From: Rhypophila decipiens
Lineage: Eukaryota; Ascomycota; Sordariomycetes; Sordariales; Naviculisporaceae
Length of the DNA stretch: 64,000 bases
Assembly (NCBI GenBank): GCA_033297075.1
Contig: MU858130.1
Location: 100,703-164,702 of the forward strand
Direction of reading: 5' to 3'
This document shows, in pieces, positions 23,076 to 34,120 of this stretch. The notes beneath the pieces are model-generated. The model saw only the letters and a list, made by a program, of their open reading frames with translations. It searched no databases and was not told the origin of the DNA. The first letter of the stretch is position 1; the number at the start of each line of letters is the position of its first letter. The position numbers were made by a program, and so were the translations under genes.

Positions 23076-24579
23076 GTTGGTAAGTAAGGAATGACTAGTG
23101 CAAATGAGTGCACAAAACTGAACGAATGACTGTCGACGTGCGATACGTCAGAGGACGAGCAAAAAAGATGCTCTAGAGATGATGAAGGCTGATGCTAGCA
23201 TACATCACAAAGAAAAGATAAAGAGGAAAAGATCGTCAGCAAGAGGTGACGCTGGGCTTTTGTTCAAACCTCACTTCATCAGGCACCAAGCTAGAATGAA
23301 CACGGTCGGCCGCCGCCAGCCCAATCCGCCGCGCCCTCGGTATCGCCAGGATGCAAATGGTTCCATTGAGATGTCCAAAACGGGCACTGGATGCCTGTCA
23401 ACCCTGCTATCCAAGCTGCCATTATTGACTTCATCGGTCTTGGCCATGGTTGTGATCGTGCGGCTCTCAGGGGCTCCTTGACGGACTTGTTGGACTAGGC
23501 CAATAACGGGCAAGTCTCGGCTGTCAGTCTCTGGGTGCTTTTGGGGCGGGTGGTCAGGGGTAAAAATTCCAACGCCCAGGTCCTCGGTGATGTGATTGGT
23601 CCCCCCTGGGCGGCACAGGCCCTGGAAAAGGAAGAATTTTGCAGAATAATTTCCCCAAGTCATTGTGCAGCAAACAAGAGCGCGAAAATACTCATTACGT
23701 GTAAAATTGCGCGTTGAATGCCGTCTGAGCCGACGCGGCGACATACATGATCGTCGTCGAATCCTGGTTTGAAGTTGGACCCTTAGGCATCCATTCGCTT
23801 TGATCGGCCTCAGCCCTATCGGGGGAAAAATGTTGATCATCGTCATGGTGTCCACACTACACTACATCTTTAGCAATGGCAAGTCACGGACTTTGACCTT
23901 CCACCCCGTATACCCGTGAAGTTCACTTTTCCGTGGATTGGGCATCGCGAGGTTTGTGGAGTGCTTATGAGAAGTTTCTTACGGGTTAGAGGGCAGTCAG
24001 TGTCATGAGCTTGAGCTCTTGGCATCAATATTCAGCACGCCACAGAACGGGGACCCTAACCCCAAATCATCTAGGTGGTGACAACGTAATTACACCAAGA
24101 TTTCTTACGCTCTCCCACCCGTCCATTTGTATTCATGTTCATTGACAAAATGGTGAAAAACTAATGGATTGCCTTGCCTGTATCCGTAATGTGCAACGTT
24201 CGGAGCCTCTGAACTTGTACATCGCACTCACCACACATAGAAGAAGCTCGGCTCAGTGTTGTAAAGTTGAAGCTTCATATCGTGAAGTCCAAGGGAAGCT
24301 TTTGTCCACTGATGAATATGATATTGTTTTGCCGCTCATATTCCCCGAGAAGTGTGTGATGTTGAGTACTAGAAGGCCATGACTCAACTGCGTTGGCTAA
24401 GATTGCTTCTTAAAGTTCTTATCATCTGTTGTTTACCCGGGCTTAATGCTTTGACCAAACACATCCACGAGCAAACACTTGTCTTCTTGAAAACCGGATA
24501 GTCGATCGAAGATTCAAGGAAGCTTGCCGATGATATACCCCGTGTATATATATAAAAGGCACCCGATCAACCTTTTCAG
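23076..24579. other. Intergenic, GH16 promoter region
   Basis: 1.5 kb with no recognised gene. The proximal part contains A-rich stretches near 23205-23235 that could be promoter elements. Nothing else seen. Confidence 0.45.
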
Positions 24580-25675
24580 TCAAGGACGTTCATGGTTGGA
24601 GCCAGATAACATCGCCTCCTCGTCGATGATACCACTCAAGAACAGCCCCTTGGCCTTCTCCCACTCCTCGTCTGACATGGAACCCGTGATAGGCAGCCTG
24701 CCGCTCCCCTGGGAACCAATGCCCGTGACCCTCCAAACAGCCTCCTTGATACCCACCAGTCCGTGCCGAACGACAAACTCCTCTGCACGGCTGACAATGA
24801 ACTGCAGTCTCCACACCTCCGCCTTTTGATGCTCATCAAACCTACCCTGTTGAAATTGAGTCACCAAATCAAACAGCTGCACCACTGTCCGTGGATAAAA
24901 AGCCGCCATCCCATCAATGACGCCTGCAGCGTTGAATGCGACAATAGGTCCTAGTTGTTGGCCGAACCCGCTAAAGACTCGAAACTGGTCATGGTCTATC
25001 TTTGGGTCGAGGGAGACCTGAACGTGATGCGAGACGTTACCATGGGACCTGTCCATCATAAAGTGAGCATATTACGAGCTGGAGCCTGGAGGATAGCCTG
25101 ATAGGGCGAAAGAGCTGGGATACCAACATTTTACAACCAACAATATTTCGATCTTGCGCCAAATCCGTATACGTCTCTGGCATCACCATGACCCCATTCG
25201 TGACACCTGGGTAATTATAAACCAGTATCGGGATCTCGCTTTGAGATGCAACAACCTTGTACCACTTTAACAAGTCTGCTTGACTTGAAGCTGCCCCGAA
25301 ATATCCCGGCACCAGGACAAGCGCCCATTGTGCTCCGGCCCCAGCAAGATCGGTAATCCACTGCATTGTATCTTCCATCCCGCCCGAGGTCAGGACTCCC
25401 GCCATGATGGGATAGTTCGGGTATCCATTTGCATCGAGGTGAGATCGGACCGACGAGATGACAGAGATGCGTTCTGATCGCGAGAGATGGATCGCTTCGC
25501 CTGTCGAGCCGAGGAGGACGAGGCCGGTTATGCCTGATTTGGCCAAAAACAGGGCATGTTGTTGTTGGGCGGGGATATCAAGGTCGGCTTGTACATCGGA
25601 CTCGGTTGAGGATTTGAAGAAGGTCGGGACGGGAACCCAGACACCTTTGGGGGGCACAGTGGCGGAGGAGGGCAT
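24580..25675 (-). CDS. Dihydrodipicolinate synthase / 2-keto-3-deoxy-sugar-acid aldolase family protein
   Basis: Exons 25675..25128 and 25048..24580 sum to 1017 bp, giving 338 residues, close to the family size. Class I (Schiff-base) aldolase features: GLVLLGSTGE (pyruvate carboxylate-binding loop), the Tyr in LVYNYPGV (about Y153) and the Schiff-base lysine in NIVGCK (K182). Fungi make lysine by the aminoadipate route, so a true DHDPS role is unlikely. Better options are a 4-hydroxy-2-oxoglutarate aldolase or an L-threo-3-deoxy-hexulosonate aldolase of galacturonate catabolism. The 79-bp intron (25127..25049) uses a weak GTTGGT donor, but only this choice gives CKM-SHGNVSHH in frame. The start codon directly precedes the conserved N-terminal strand GVWVPVPTFF. 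Confidence 0.88.
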
Positions 25676-26667
25676 GATAGATGATTGGCGAATTAAGAAC
25701 GTGAAATCGGTGATTAATTTTACTGTTTTAACACTGTCCCTTTTGTTGATGACGAAGTATCCAACGAGTGGTGGTTTCGGGCATAAATATAAGGATGGCC
25801 GATGTCGGACTGCCAGTAGTGCAATGACGTAAGGGCGTTGACAAAGCGTCTCTTCCCCAACTGCCTCGGGATGTTTATTCCCGAGGATTATGGCCGAACT
25901 GCTGAAGAAATCACAAGAGGGTTGAACCCCACCTGCAGGAATGCTGCAGTAATGTTCACTAGTGCGGGGCACGGATTGGGAAATGCGGCATCAATTTGGG
26001 CAGGTGGTTTCAAAATTCGAATTGTCAGGATTCTTGGTTAGATGACCACAGTGTTCGGTTGTCATCACCTGCTTGGCAGCCGTCGCCAGGTCCATCCCGG
26101 TTTTAACATAATCGGGATCAAAATAGTGATCTCGGTTGGATATGGATGGCCACCCAAAACCAACTGCCATGTGGCAGACAGGTATGGACCGGCCACGGAC
26201 TATCTGGGCGCCGGGCGGGCGGGACGGGAGTTTCCACCTATCCCTAGAACCATCGAACCCGGTGAAGGTTCGGTAGCCAGTGATCGAAGAAAATAACCAA
26301 AAAGATGGAAAGACGAAATGGCCACATTGGACCCATTGCATAAGCCGCTGCGCCCTTGGACCGGGACGGCGTGACTTCCCACCTTCAACCTGCTTGCAAC
26401 TCCGCGATGCTGCTTGACGGAAAGGAAGCTCTCAAGCCTTCAGTTGTCATCTCCTTGCCCACCATGAAATAAAGGCTCAACCAAGTGTTTTGGGCCCAGT
26501 AAGACTCCTGCCACTCATGTCAACATCAACCAGAGTAGGACACAGGAAACAGCCACGATCAGTCTACCGGGGTCCTAAACTCGCTCACTTGCCGTACCAT
26601 CTTCCGCGTTAAACAGTGAATAATCATGTATTTATCCGGTAAGGCAGTTTCCTGCCGCTCCTATAGA

Positions 26668-26769
26668 GGCAGTGCAGTTAACAAGGCAGTGCAGTTAACA
26701 AGGCAGTGCAGTTAACAAGGCAGTGCAGTTAACAAGGCAGTGCAGTTAGCAAGGCAGTGCAGTTAACAA
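26668..26769 (+). repeat. 17-bp minisatellite, six tandem copies
   Basis: The unit GGCAGTGCAGTTAACAA is repeated six times without gaps (102 bp). Copy 5 (26736..26752) differs by one base (GTTAGC for GTTAAC). Each normal unit contains the palindrome GTTAAC. The array lies outside any recognised gene. Confidence 0.95.
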
Positions 26770-29700
26770 GGCAGCTTGGAAAACCATAATCAAAACGTAT
26801 GTCCGGCCGCTACAGACAGAAATTTCCCTCGCAACTCATAAGCAGTATTGATGCGAAACCGCCAAAAGTATTTATCGGTCACGCTAGTAATGATGTGGTG
26901 GAGGTCGCGTCTGGAAGACATCAAGATATAATAATGACTACCTAGATTGGTATTACAGTTTTTTTCCCGACCCTGCTAATTGACGGTCAAGCTCCTCATC
27001 TCGTTCCCGGTGACGTCCGGAATTCTGTAAGCCCAAGGTTCAACAGTTGCAGGCCTACGGATACAGGTCGAACAATTAAAGCTTATCACCGCTAGCTTTC
27101 GAAAAATCAACATGTAACAAACTGCAGTTAGACTGTTACGTGGCCTGAAAGTCTGCTTTTCCCACAGAAAACGGTTCCTCAGCTCACCACGATCACATTC
27201 AAAGCCATCCACTCCCATTCTCAGTCACAAGCAAAGCCTGTCGGCTGAGAGTCGCCGTCGGCCTATGACGAGCCGTGAGTTGTGGGCTTGTCAACTGTGC
27301 ACAAAACTGAAAGTTACAGTGTTACACAGCTTAGTAACCACACACATGGCAGGAGTGCCCATCCACAGCCGCTTTCATGTGGCCGGATAAATAGTGTAAG
27401 TACTTTTGACCAATCAGACACTTGTCTGGTAAACTTGGAGGGCTAGGGAGTGCTAACATTGGCCCCTTGAAGGGCCCCACCCAGTAATCCATCCAATCAT
27501 TCTAAACTTTTAACCACCATCTTTTTCACGGCTAGAACTAGCAGTCCTCGGTGAGAGTTACTGCCAACATTGTTAACGACTAACATTCCTATGCCCGGAA
27601 ACCAAACATGTGTCCAGCATCCAGCATAACCGGGCAAAGGCAAGTTGGTCTTGGCGAAGGCACAGCAATATCCGAACTGCTGCTATGCCCAACTCCAACC
27701 ATGGGTGGGTCGCATTCCCCTTATGAGGCGTTTCCCGGCAAGGGAGCTTGTATCCTGGCCCTGAAATGAGCCCCGTCCGCGGGATTGGAGAGTTTGCAGT
27801 ACGTACCACCACTCTGGGAAGTGGGTGGTCGGTGATTTCCTCATTTCCTCTCATCCTCGGTGTAATGTCATGGAGGATGCAGCTGCACGTGGCGACTGTA
27901 CCCTTCCTCCCAGAGTGCGCTGACCCCCGCTCCCTCTCACCTCCCAACTTTTGCTTGTCCGACCACCAAACACCGTGATTACAATTACAATGCCAAAGTC
28001 TGTGTCAACCATAATGGCAACGGACTGGGCCAAATTCCAAAGTACCACATTTGACATATGAATTCAAGACCACGGAAGGTAATATGGGAGCCGTTCTACT
28101 AGTAGTTTGGCTTTATGGCAGTGGCACGAACCTTCACTGATCTAGAAAAGCGGTATGGCCCGGTGGCTGATCCGTCCGGAGACAGAAGAGGTGACGACGG
28201 GTTGGTGGGAGCGCTGGAACGGGGGCAGTGGCAGTGCCCATCGCCCGACACTCGCGCACCCGCTGCCCGCACCCCCTGGGAATGCCCGCCGACGTTTTGA
28301 TGGCGCTCGTTAGTAGTGCTCTCTATGACTGGTATACGTAGCACTGCCACCTGTCGTCTGTTTTATTAGAGTAGTCACAGTTAACCGGGCTTTCAATCGG
28401 TTAACTACCTCGTTAGATCCAGTCTGGTTTCCTTCTCCATATAGATCTCGAGTCTCTTTGAACATAATCTTCCCAAGGCGCCTTGATCTGTTGTTGTCTT
28501 CGGTTCTTGGTGTACTGACTTTGAGCCACCAAAGGATTCAGGGAAACCTTTTGATCTGTGAGTCCCCTGCCTCCCAGAAACGGACCCAACAAGCATCCCT
28601 TCTGCAAGTGCTCGCGCGGGAACTTTGGACCGTACTATTCAACAATGAACAGTGCTCTTCTCTTTTCTGAAGCTCCGTAGCCCTCCCTCACCATTCACAC
28701 AACTCCCTGTCATTGACAGTCGTTGGCATCTTGACAATAGAAAGTGTCCACATCAGAGCGAGACACTGCTGCTCGTGAGTCATGGCATCCAGTCTCATTA
28801 AAGAGACCTCCCCTTGACTCGTGAGCAGGTCCCGCTCTTGACGCCCAACCATGACCTGTCTCAAAGGAGTCAGTCTCAACTGAAAATCCTCGTCCTTTGC
28901 CGGACCACGACCGAAACAAATGACGGTCTTTTACTCGTTCCTTCGTCGGTCGATAATAGACTCTCATATTTTCCTCTCCGCCTGCATTCTTATCGTGGCA
29001 CCACTAAGTCACCTCGTCTTGCTGGCCGCTCCCTTTTCGTGCTACCTGTCACTGCTCTCGACTTCTATGGGATCAGTTGAGCGACATGCTGGTCCATCTG
29101 CTGTTAATACCTTGGACATCGATGCGCTGGACCATGTCCGGTAAGGCAGGCCCGCGTGACAAATCGGTACCTTCCCATCTCGCCATGGTACAGACTAACG
29201 GTCACCAATCCGCCTCTTTCTTGGAGGAAGCAAGTACCTAGAACCTTGGCCGCACCAAGCGTTCCAGGTATCATCGTTTCATGCATCATCGTCGAAGGAA
29301 ATGGAGGTTTGCCACCGATTCGACGAGCAGCGAGCGCGGACATGCTGGCATGCTATCAGTGGACTTCCCAGCACCACTTCTGTCCTTGTCGGCAAAAGAC
29401 GTGGTTCCCGTTGGCCGACGGGACTCGTTCCCTTTTCATGTTGTCACCCGGTTGGGCCTCTACGCGATGCCCGGTGGATCAATGAGAGAGAGACGTGCTC
29501 GTAATGTTGTGGAAGCAACACCTATGCTTCTTCGGCACGACGTGAGTGGAAGATGGGTCGGCCACCGATAGACTTGAACTCCCTTCCCGAGCAAATAAAG
29601 GAAGACTCTCCGAGGAATATGACGAGCAGAAATCCACGGCCTCATCATCCATTCCTCTCTCATCGTCGGTAGCCCCGAGTTTATGTTGGCGACACGCATA

Positions 29701-30294
29701 TTCCATCCGAGGCGTTGGTTCGGAAAGTATCTGGTAGGTAAAGAGGAAACTTGGTCAGGAACAGGCGTGTGTGTAGCAGAAGAACTGACCTCTGCAAACA
29801 ATGAACGTTTAGATTCGGAAGGAAGGCGACGACACAGTTGCGCTTGTAACTTCGAAACATCGCTCTTCGCTGCTGGAATACGCAAATCCTGTCCTCGTAG
29901 ACGACGATCTGGAGTGTGGCAACAACAATATCGAGTCCTTATCTCCATGCTCCCGTATGGATATGCCGGTATGTCGCGACCCTGTTCAATGACGACAGCC
30001 ATACCAAGACATCCTCACACACTTCCTCACTCTCTGCTCTCCCCGTCCTCCAAGCGCTCTCATCCAATATGATTACCCGGAAGCAAGGGGTGGTTTCCAT
30101 TGTATATAGCCACACTAATGTCAACAATGTTCCCTTTACTGAAGCTTGTGCATTTGACCTGTATAGCATCAGACAAGAAGCACACGACCAGTACAGCCCC
30201 GCCGCCGCCGCACAATCACATTATGGTTCTGTTGCCAATGCAGCCACGGGCCTCACCCCATGACGACTGTTACATGCTTGAACCCAACACAGGC

Positions 30295-30531
30295 ATGCGG
30301 CCAACATCAAAGATGCGGATGGTGTGCGGTCGAGCGTCATCAACTCTGATGCTCCTACTCGTCGTCCTCATTTCCCTTCTCGTTTTCCAAGGAGGTGCTG
30401 ATGAAATCCAAACTCGGAGGCATCAGGAAGACTTCGCGTTGTGGATCAGGACTGCGAAGCGGAACCCGGACAACGACACCCTCCCGCTCATGATGGCCCG
30501 CCAACCAAGAGGCAACAGAAACAAGAACTGA
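30295..30531 (+). CDS. Possible short secreted peptide
   Basis: A 78-codon ORF whose start (MRPTSKMRMVCGRASS) is followed by a strong hydrophobic stretch (LMLLLVVLISLLVF) and a polar tail with an Arg-Arg site, one N-x-T site (NDT) and a basic end. This fits a signal peptide plus a short mature peptide, without cysteine pairs. No homology is recognised and the ORF lies in a gene desert, so it may be a chance reading frame. ATG 30313 is an alternative start. Confidence 0.25.
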   Translation: MRPTSKMRMVCGRASSTLMLLLVVLISLLVFQGGADEIQTRRHQEDFALWIRTAKRNPDNDTLPLMMARQPRGNRNKN

Positions 30532-33500
30532 AGTGATAGAGGATGGTTGATGTCTTTTATGGATTATGTGTTATGACGTTATGACATCATGCTTTTGTTT
30601 CTTCCTCATCTCCCATTCCCTTCTGCACACCACTGGTATGCTAGGGAGCTTGGGGGCAGTGTAGGCGTTGGTTGGGAGGAGCTCATGGGAGGCAATTCAA
30701 GTGATACCCCCAATATTATGGATGGAATGAATCATGATGATGCCGCTGTTTTTCTGTCCCTTTTCACCTTCCTCTTGTTTTCCTTTTGACAATATCTGTT
30801 TGCGGTTTCATTGTATCGCTTTGCTACGACTTCTCGTGCTGGGACATCGGGACACAGGGCAACCGGACAACTTGCCAAGGTCGCTGCCTGTTTGTGAAGA
30901 CTCATCCAGGACTGGTCTCGATATGGAGGGGTCTGATACCAGGGATCATGTAATGCTTTTAATGTCTTTCGTTGAATTGTCTTGACAAAATTGGAATTGA
31001 CCGATTGTGCTCATGATTTCATTGTCCATCTTCTGACATGCACAAGTAGGTAACTACCCAATCAGTGGTCGCCGGACAAGGTGGTCCCCCCCCTGTTTGT
31101 CTCCCTGATCACTATGCCAAAAGAGACAAAACTTTCTTGAAGAGGTGTTGTGATAGTCTGTCCACCATATGCAGATGACAAATAAATGATAACACTTACC
31201 TTTTCCTATGTGTGTGGTCAGGGATGCTGATCTCCCCATCCTCTTTCCCGTCCCAGATCGTAAGAGACGGCTCTTCCAATATGTAAGAAATAAATTACTT
31301 CCTTGTGGATGTATATCTGTATAGGAAGATTCTGAAACAGCGCCAGGCTGTGACCAATCAACACGAGGTAAAAGCTTTATAACAAGTCAATAGACAGTGT
31401 CTTCTCGACGTAATTGGCAGGCTATGTTGAGTCGATCGGTTTGGCCGGTGATCAAAGGGAGTTTGGTTGTGTAAGGCCGAGCCAACTTAAAGCCGTCAAG
31501 TTTGGTATGGAGGGCCTGCTGTTTACGGCAGGCGGACCATGCCCTGGAAGGCAATATATCGTCAGCTCGGATTTGTAGCCGCGTGTCAAGTGGAGGAACG
31601 AAACACCATCTCAATCGGAACCAAAATTGTGAAAGGAGAAAGCAGGACTCTCGAACCTAGAGCTCTTCACAACCAGTTTCCTCGTAGCCCATAAACACGA
31701 CGCCATACCACAAGTACTGGTGGATAAGCAATATCGGACTCCCGTTGAAGCCGGCCCTCCACACAGATACGACAAGGACCACATGTCTTTAACATTAAGG
31801 ACCGAGAGGAGGCTGAATTCCATCAACAATCGACGACTGTCCAACCAGAATGTAAAGTCCTGGAAGATGGGGAAAACATTTCATTGCCTCAGTTACCAGA
31901 ACATGTAGTTGGGTGAAATGACGTACTTGCCTTCTAGGTCGTGAATTTTGGTCAATCCTGGTATATACCAGTTCTCAGTTCTTGTAAACACAGAAGTGTC
32001 GCGGTTTTTGTTCAAGGTGATTGCACCCCTGGGCGCGGGAACTCCGGTTCTGCCCCCGTCTCGCAAGATCAACAAGCTCTTGACCTCGCACATATATGAG
32101 AGCTGGTCATAGAAGATTCAGAGAGAGGGCATATCGCTTGATGATCGGTTGTGGGGACGGCGCTCGAAGAAAATAACAAATGAAGGATACAAAAGTGAGA
32201 CAAAGTCCATAGCGTCGAGGGGAGGTCTGTAATAAGATCGAGTATTGATGACTGACGACAGATTGAGAGAGGTTGTATGATAATATATATGCTCGACTTG
32301 ATGGTTCGGATGCCTATTTCAGAGGACAGTTGTCGACCATCACAACCTCCCTGGAAGCCCTTTCCTTTTGTCGACACTGCCTTGAGGAACAACACGGAAT
32401 GGAGGAGGCTATGGACACGCGGAGAAATGTTCCACTCTCACAACTGCCGAGTTCTAGGTGGTAGACATGTCAAAGTAAATTTGACGTAGGGCAATGAGGT
32501 TGATTTTGTGACGAACTGCTACTATATCAACGCTGTCAAGGTAACGAAAGCCTAGTAGGGAAGGGAATCCTGACCAACGCTTCTCATTCATTAGCCCTTC
32601 AGCAGAAATTCTGCCTTGGTTGACATCTCGACAGCCGGCGCCATGATAGGTCTCCAAGAGGACCATGGTGAGGGCAGAATGAGGCGATGCCATACATGGG
32701 CACGTAGCAGAGGCAACGTTTCTCAAGTAACACCTCGGTGACACGTAGGACGACGAGGAGTGACAGACTTGCCGGGGATTGGAAATAAAGAGAATTTTCC
32801 GTGGTTTAAACAAAGCGAATCACCGCTAAATGACAACATAGTACCCATCTCTTCTCAGGGGTGTATGGTACTCAGCAGGGGAGGATCTGTATATACACAT
32901 GTAGGGCACGAAGATTAGTTGCACCACAAAGTAGGATCATATCGGCCCACCACCACTTCGGGTGAACACCCTAACTTAACGTACTACCCGAATAGGGGAT
33001 GTGATAAATAATGCATGATTTCTCTCTACTGTTAGGTCAGATATCAGGTCGACAATTGTTCTTTCCTCATGCTTTCCGAACAATCCTTGGCCGTCGAGAG
33101 CCGGCCGAGGCGGCCCCCACAACGCGGCCATCTATTGTATGTACCAATACTGCACCTGTTAACTCGGTTTTGTAATGTTCAAAGCTCGGAAACTTCTCGG
33201 AAGCTCTATCGTCAGCCTTTTACCGAACGCCGGATCATGATACATGAAAGGAAGCTTCATTTGCACATTCCATCGGTAACTTCGTTTCAACTTGCCGTTT
33301 CCATGTGCCCGAAGCCCGCCAAGCAAATGCAAATGCTGTGACACGCTTTCGACACCCTCATTGGTCGAACACGTCAGGGCTTGGCTCAGATCCATGGGCC
33401 TACGTGTGCTGTCAGGGATTTTCAAGGCAATCATTTTAATTCGTTAAGAGAAGGGCAGGAATGAAACCGCTAACAGTAACAGCAGCTGCGGGAGTTCATC

Positions 33501-34120
33501 CTACGCTGAGGAGACTTGCAATTTCCATTTTCCCGATGCGTTTGGGCACCAGGGGGCGTCCGTTGGTACCTTAAGTGCGTGCGTGCATTTTTTTAGGCTT
33601 CCACGACATCCAATGCTTTTATCGAGGCGCTGTCGGTAGCGTTGCACAGCTCCAGCAGTGATGCATGCATGCAAACCCGAGATCGTTAATTCGTTCCGTG
33701 ATTGTGGTGGATGGCAGAGCAAGACAGCCTCCACCCCGGAAGCTGGTTTCTATACGTCCACGTAGATTTACTGCTTATATGCCGCCTCTGAGCAATATGG
33801 CCCCCTTCCTCAGTTGCGGGGCTCGATGACAACCGCTCAAGGCTGATCAGTGGCATCCAATTCCGGTTGACATCCACATCGTAGCTTAATGCGAGGGAAG
33901 AATTCTGCCTAGGCATATACGAGGTGGTCAGGTGGACAACCGACGAGAACGGCCAATACGTTGTAGGTAAGTTCAGCCCGTTCAGGAAATGCAGATATAC
34001 CCAACGAACCTTCAAAACTCAGACTATGCAACACACATGTAGGCAAGCTTTGCCGCCAATTCCTACTTGAGTTCCCGGCAGGATGCCATTGTTGACGTTC
34101 GTCAAATATCACTCAGAAAT

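Larger units (their letters stand above)
25676..34120. other. 8.4 kb gene desert
   Basis: No stretch resembles a known protein family on either strand. ORFs rarely exceed 120 codons. The longest (29460..30002, -, 180 codons) is compositionally odd and unsupported. Base composition is not strongly AT-rich, so this does not look like heavy RIP. It contains one minisatellite (26668..26769) and one weak secreted-peptide candidate (30295..30531). It could hold non-coding transcripts, long promoters, or a deeply decayed gene or transposon. Confidence 0.5.

Noticed and set aside
28920..29144. Short hydrophobic ORF (74 codons, +) in the desert
   Set aside because: Hydrophobic start is suggestive but ends abruptly and overlaps other frames; no other support.
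29460..30002. 180-codon minus-strand ORF in the gene desert
   Set aside because: No family, no signal peptide, no splice partners; Arg/Pro-rich composition typical of a chance frame.
31610..31700. tRNA-like segment with TCGAACCT on the plus strand
   Set aside because: The presumed T-loop would be nine nucleotides and the other arms do not fold.
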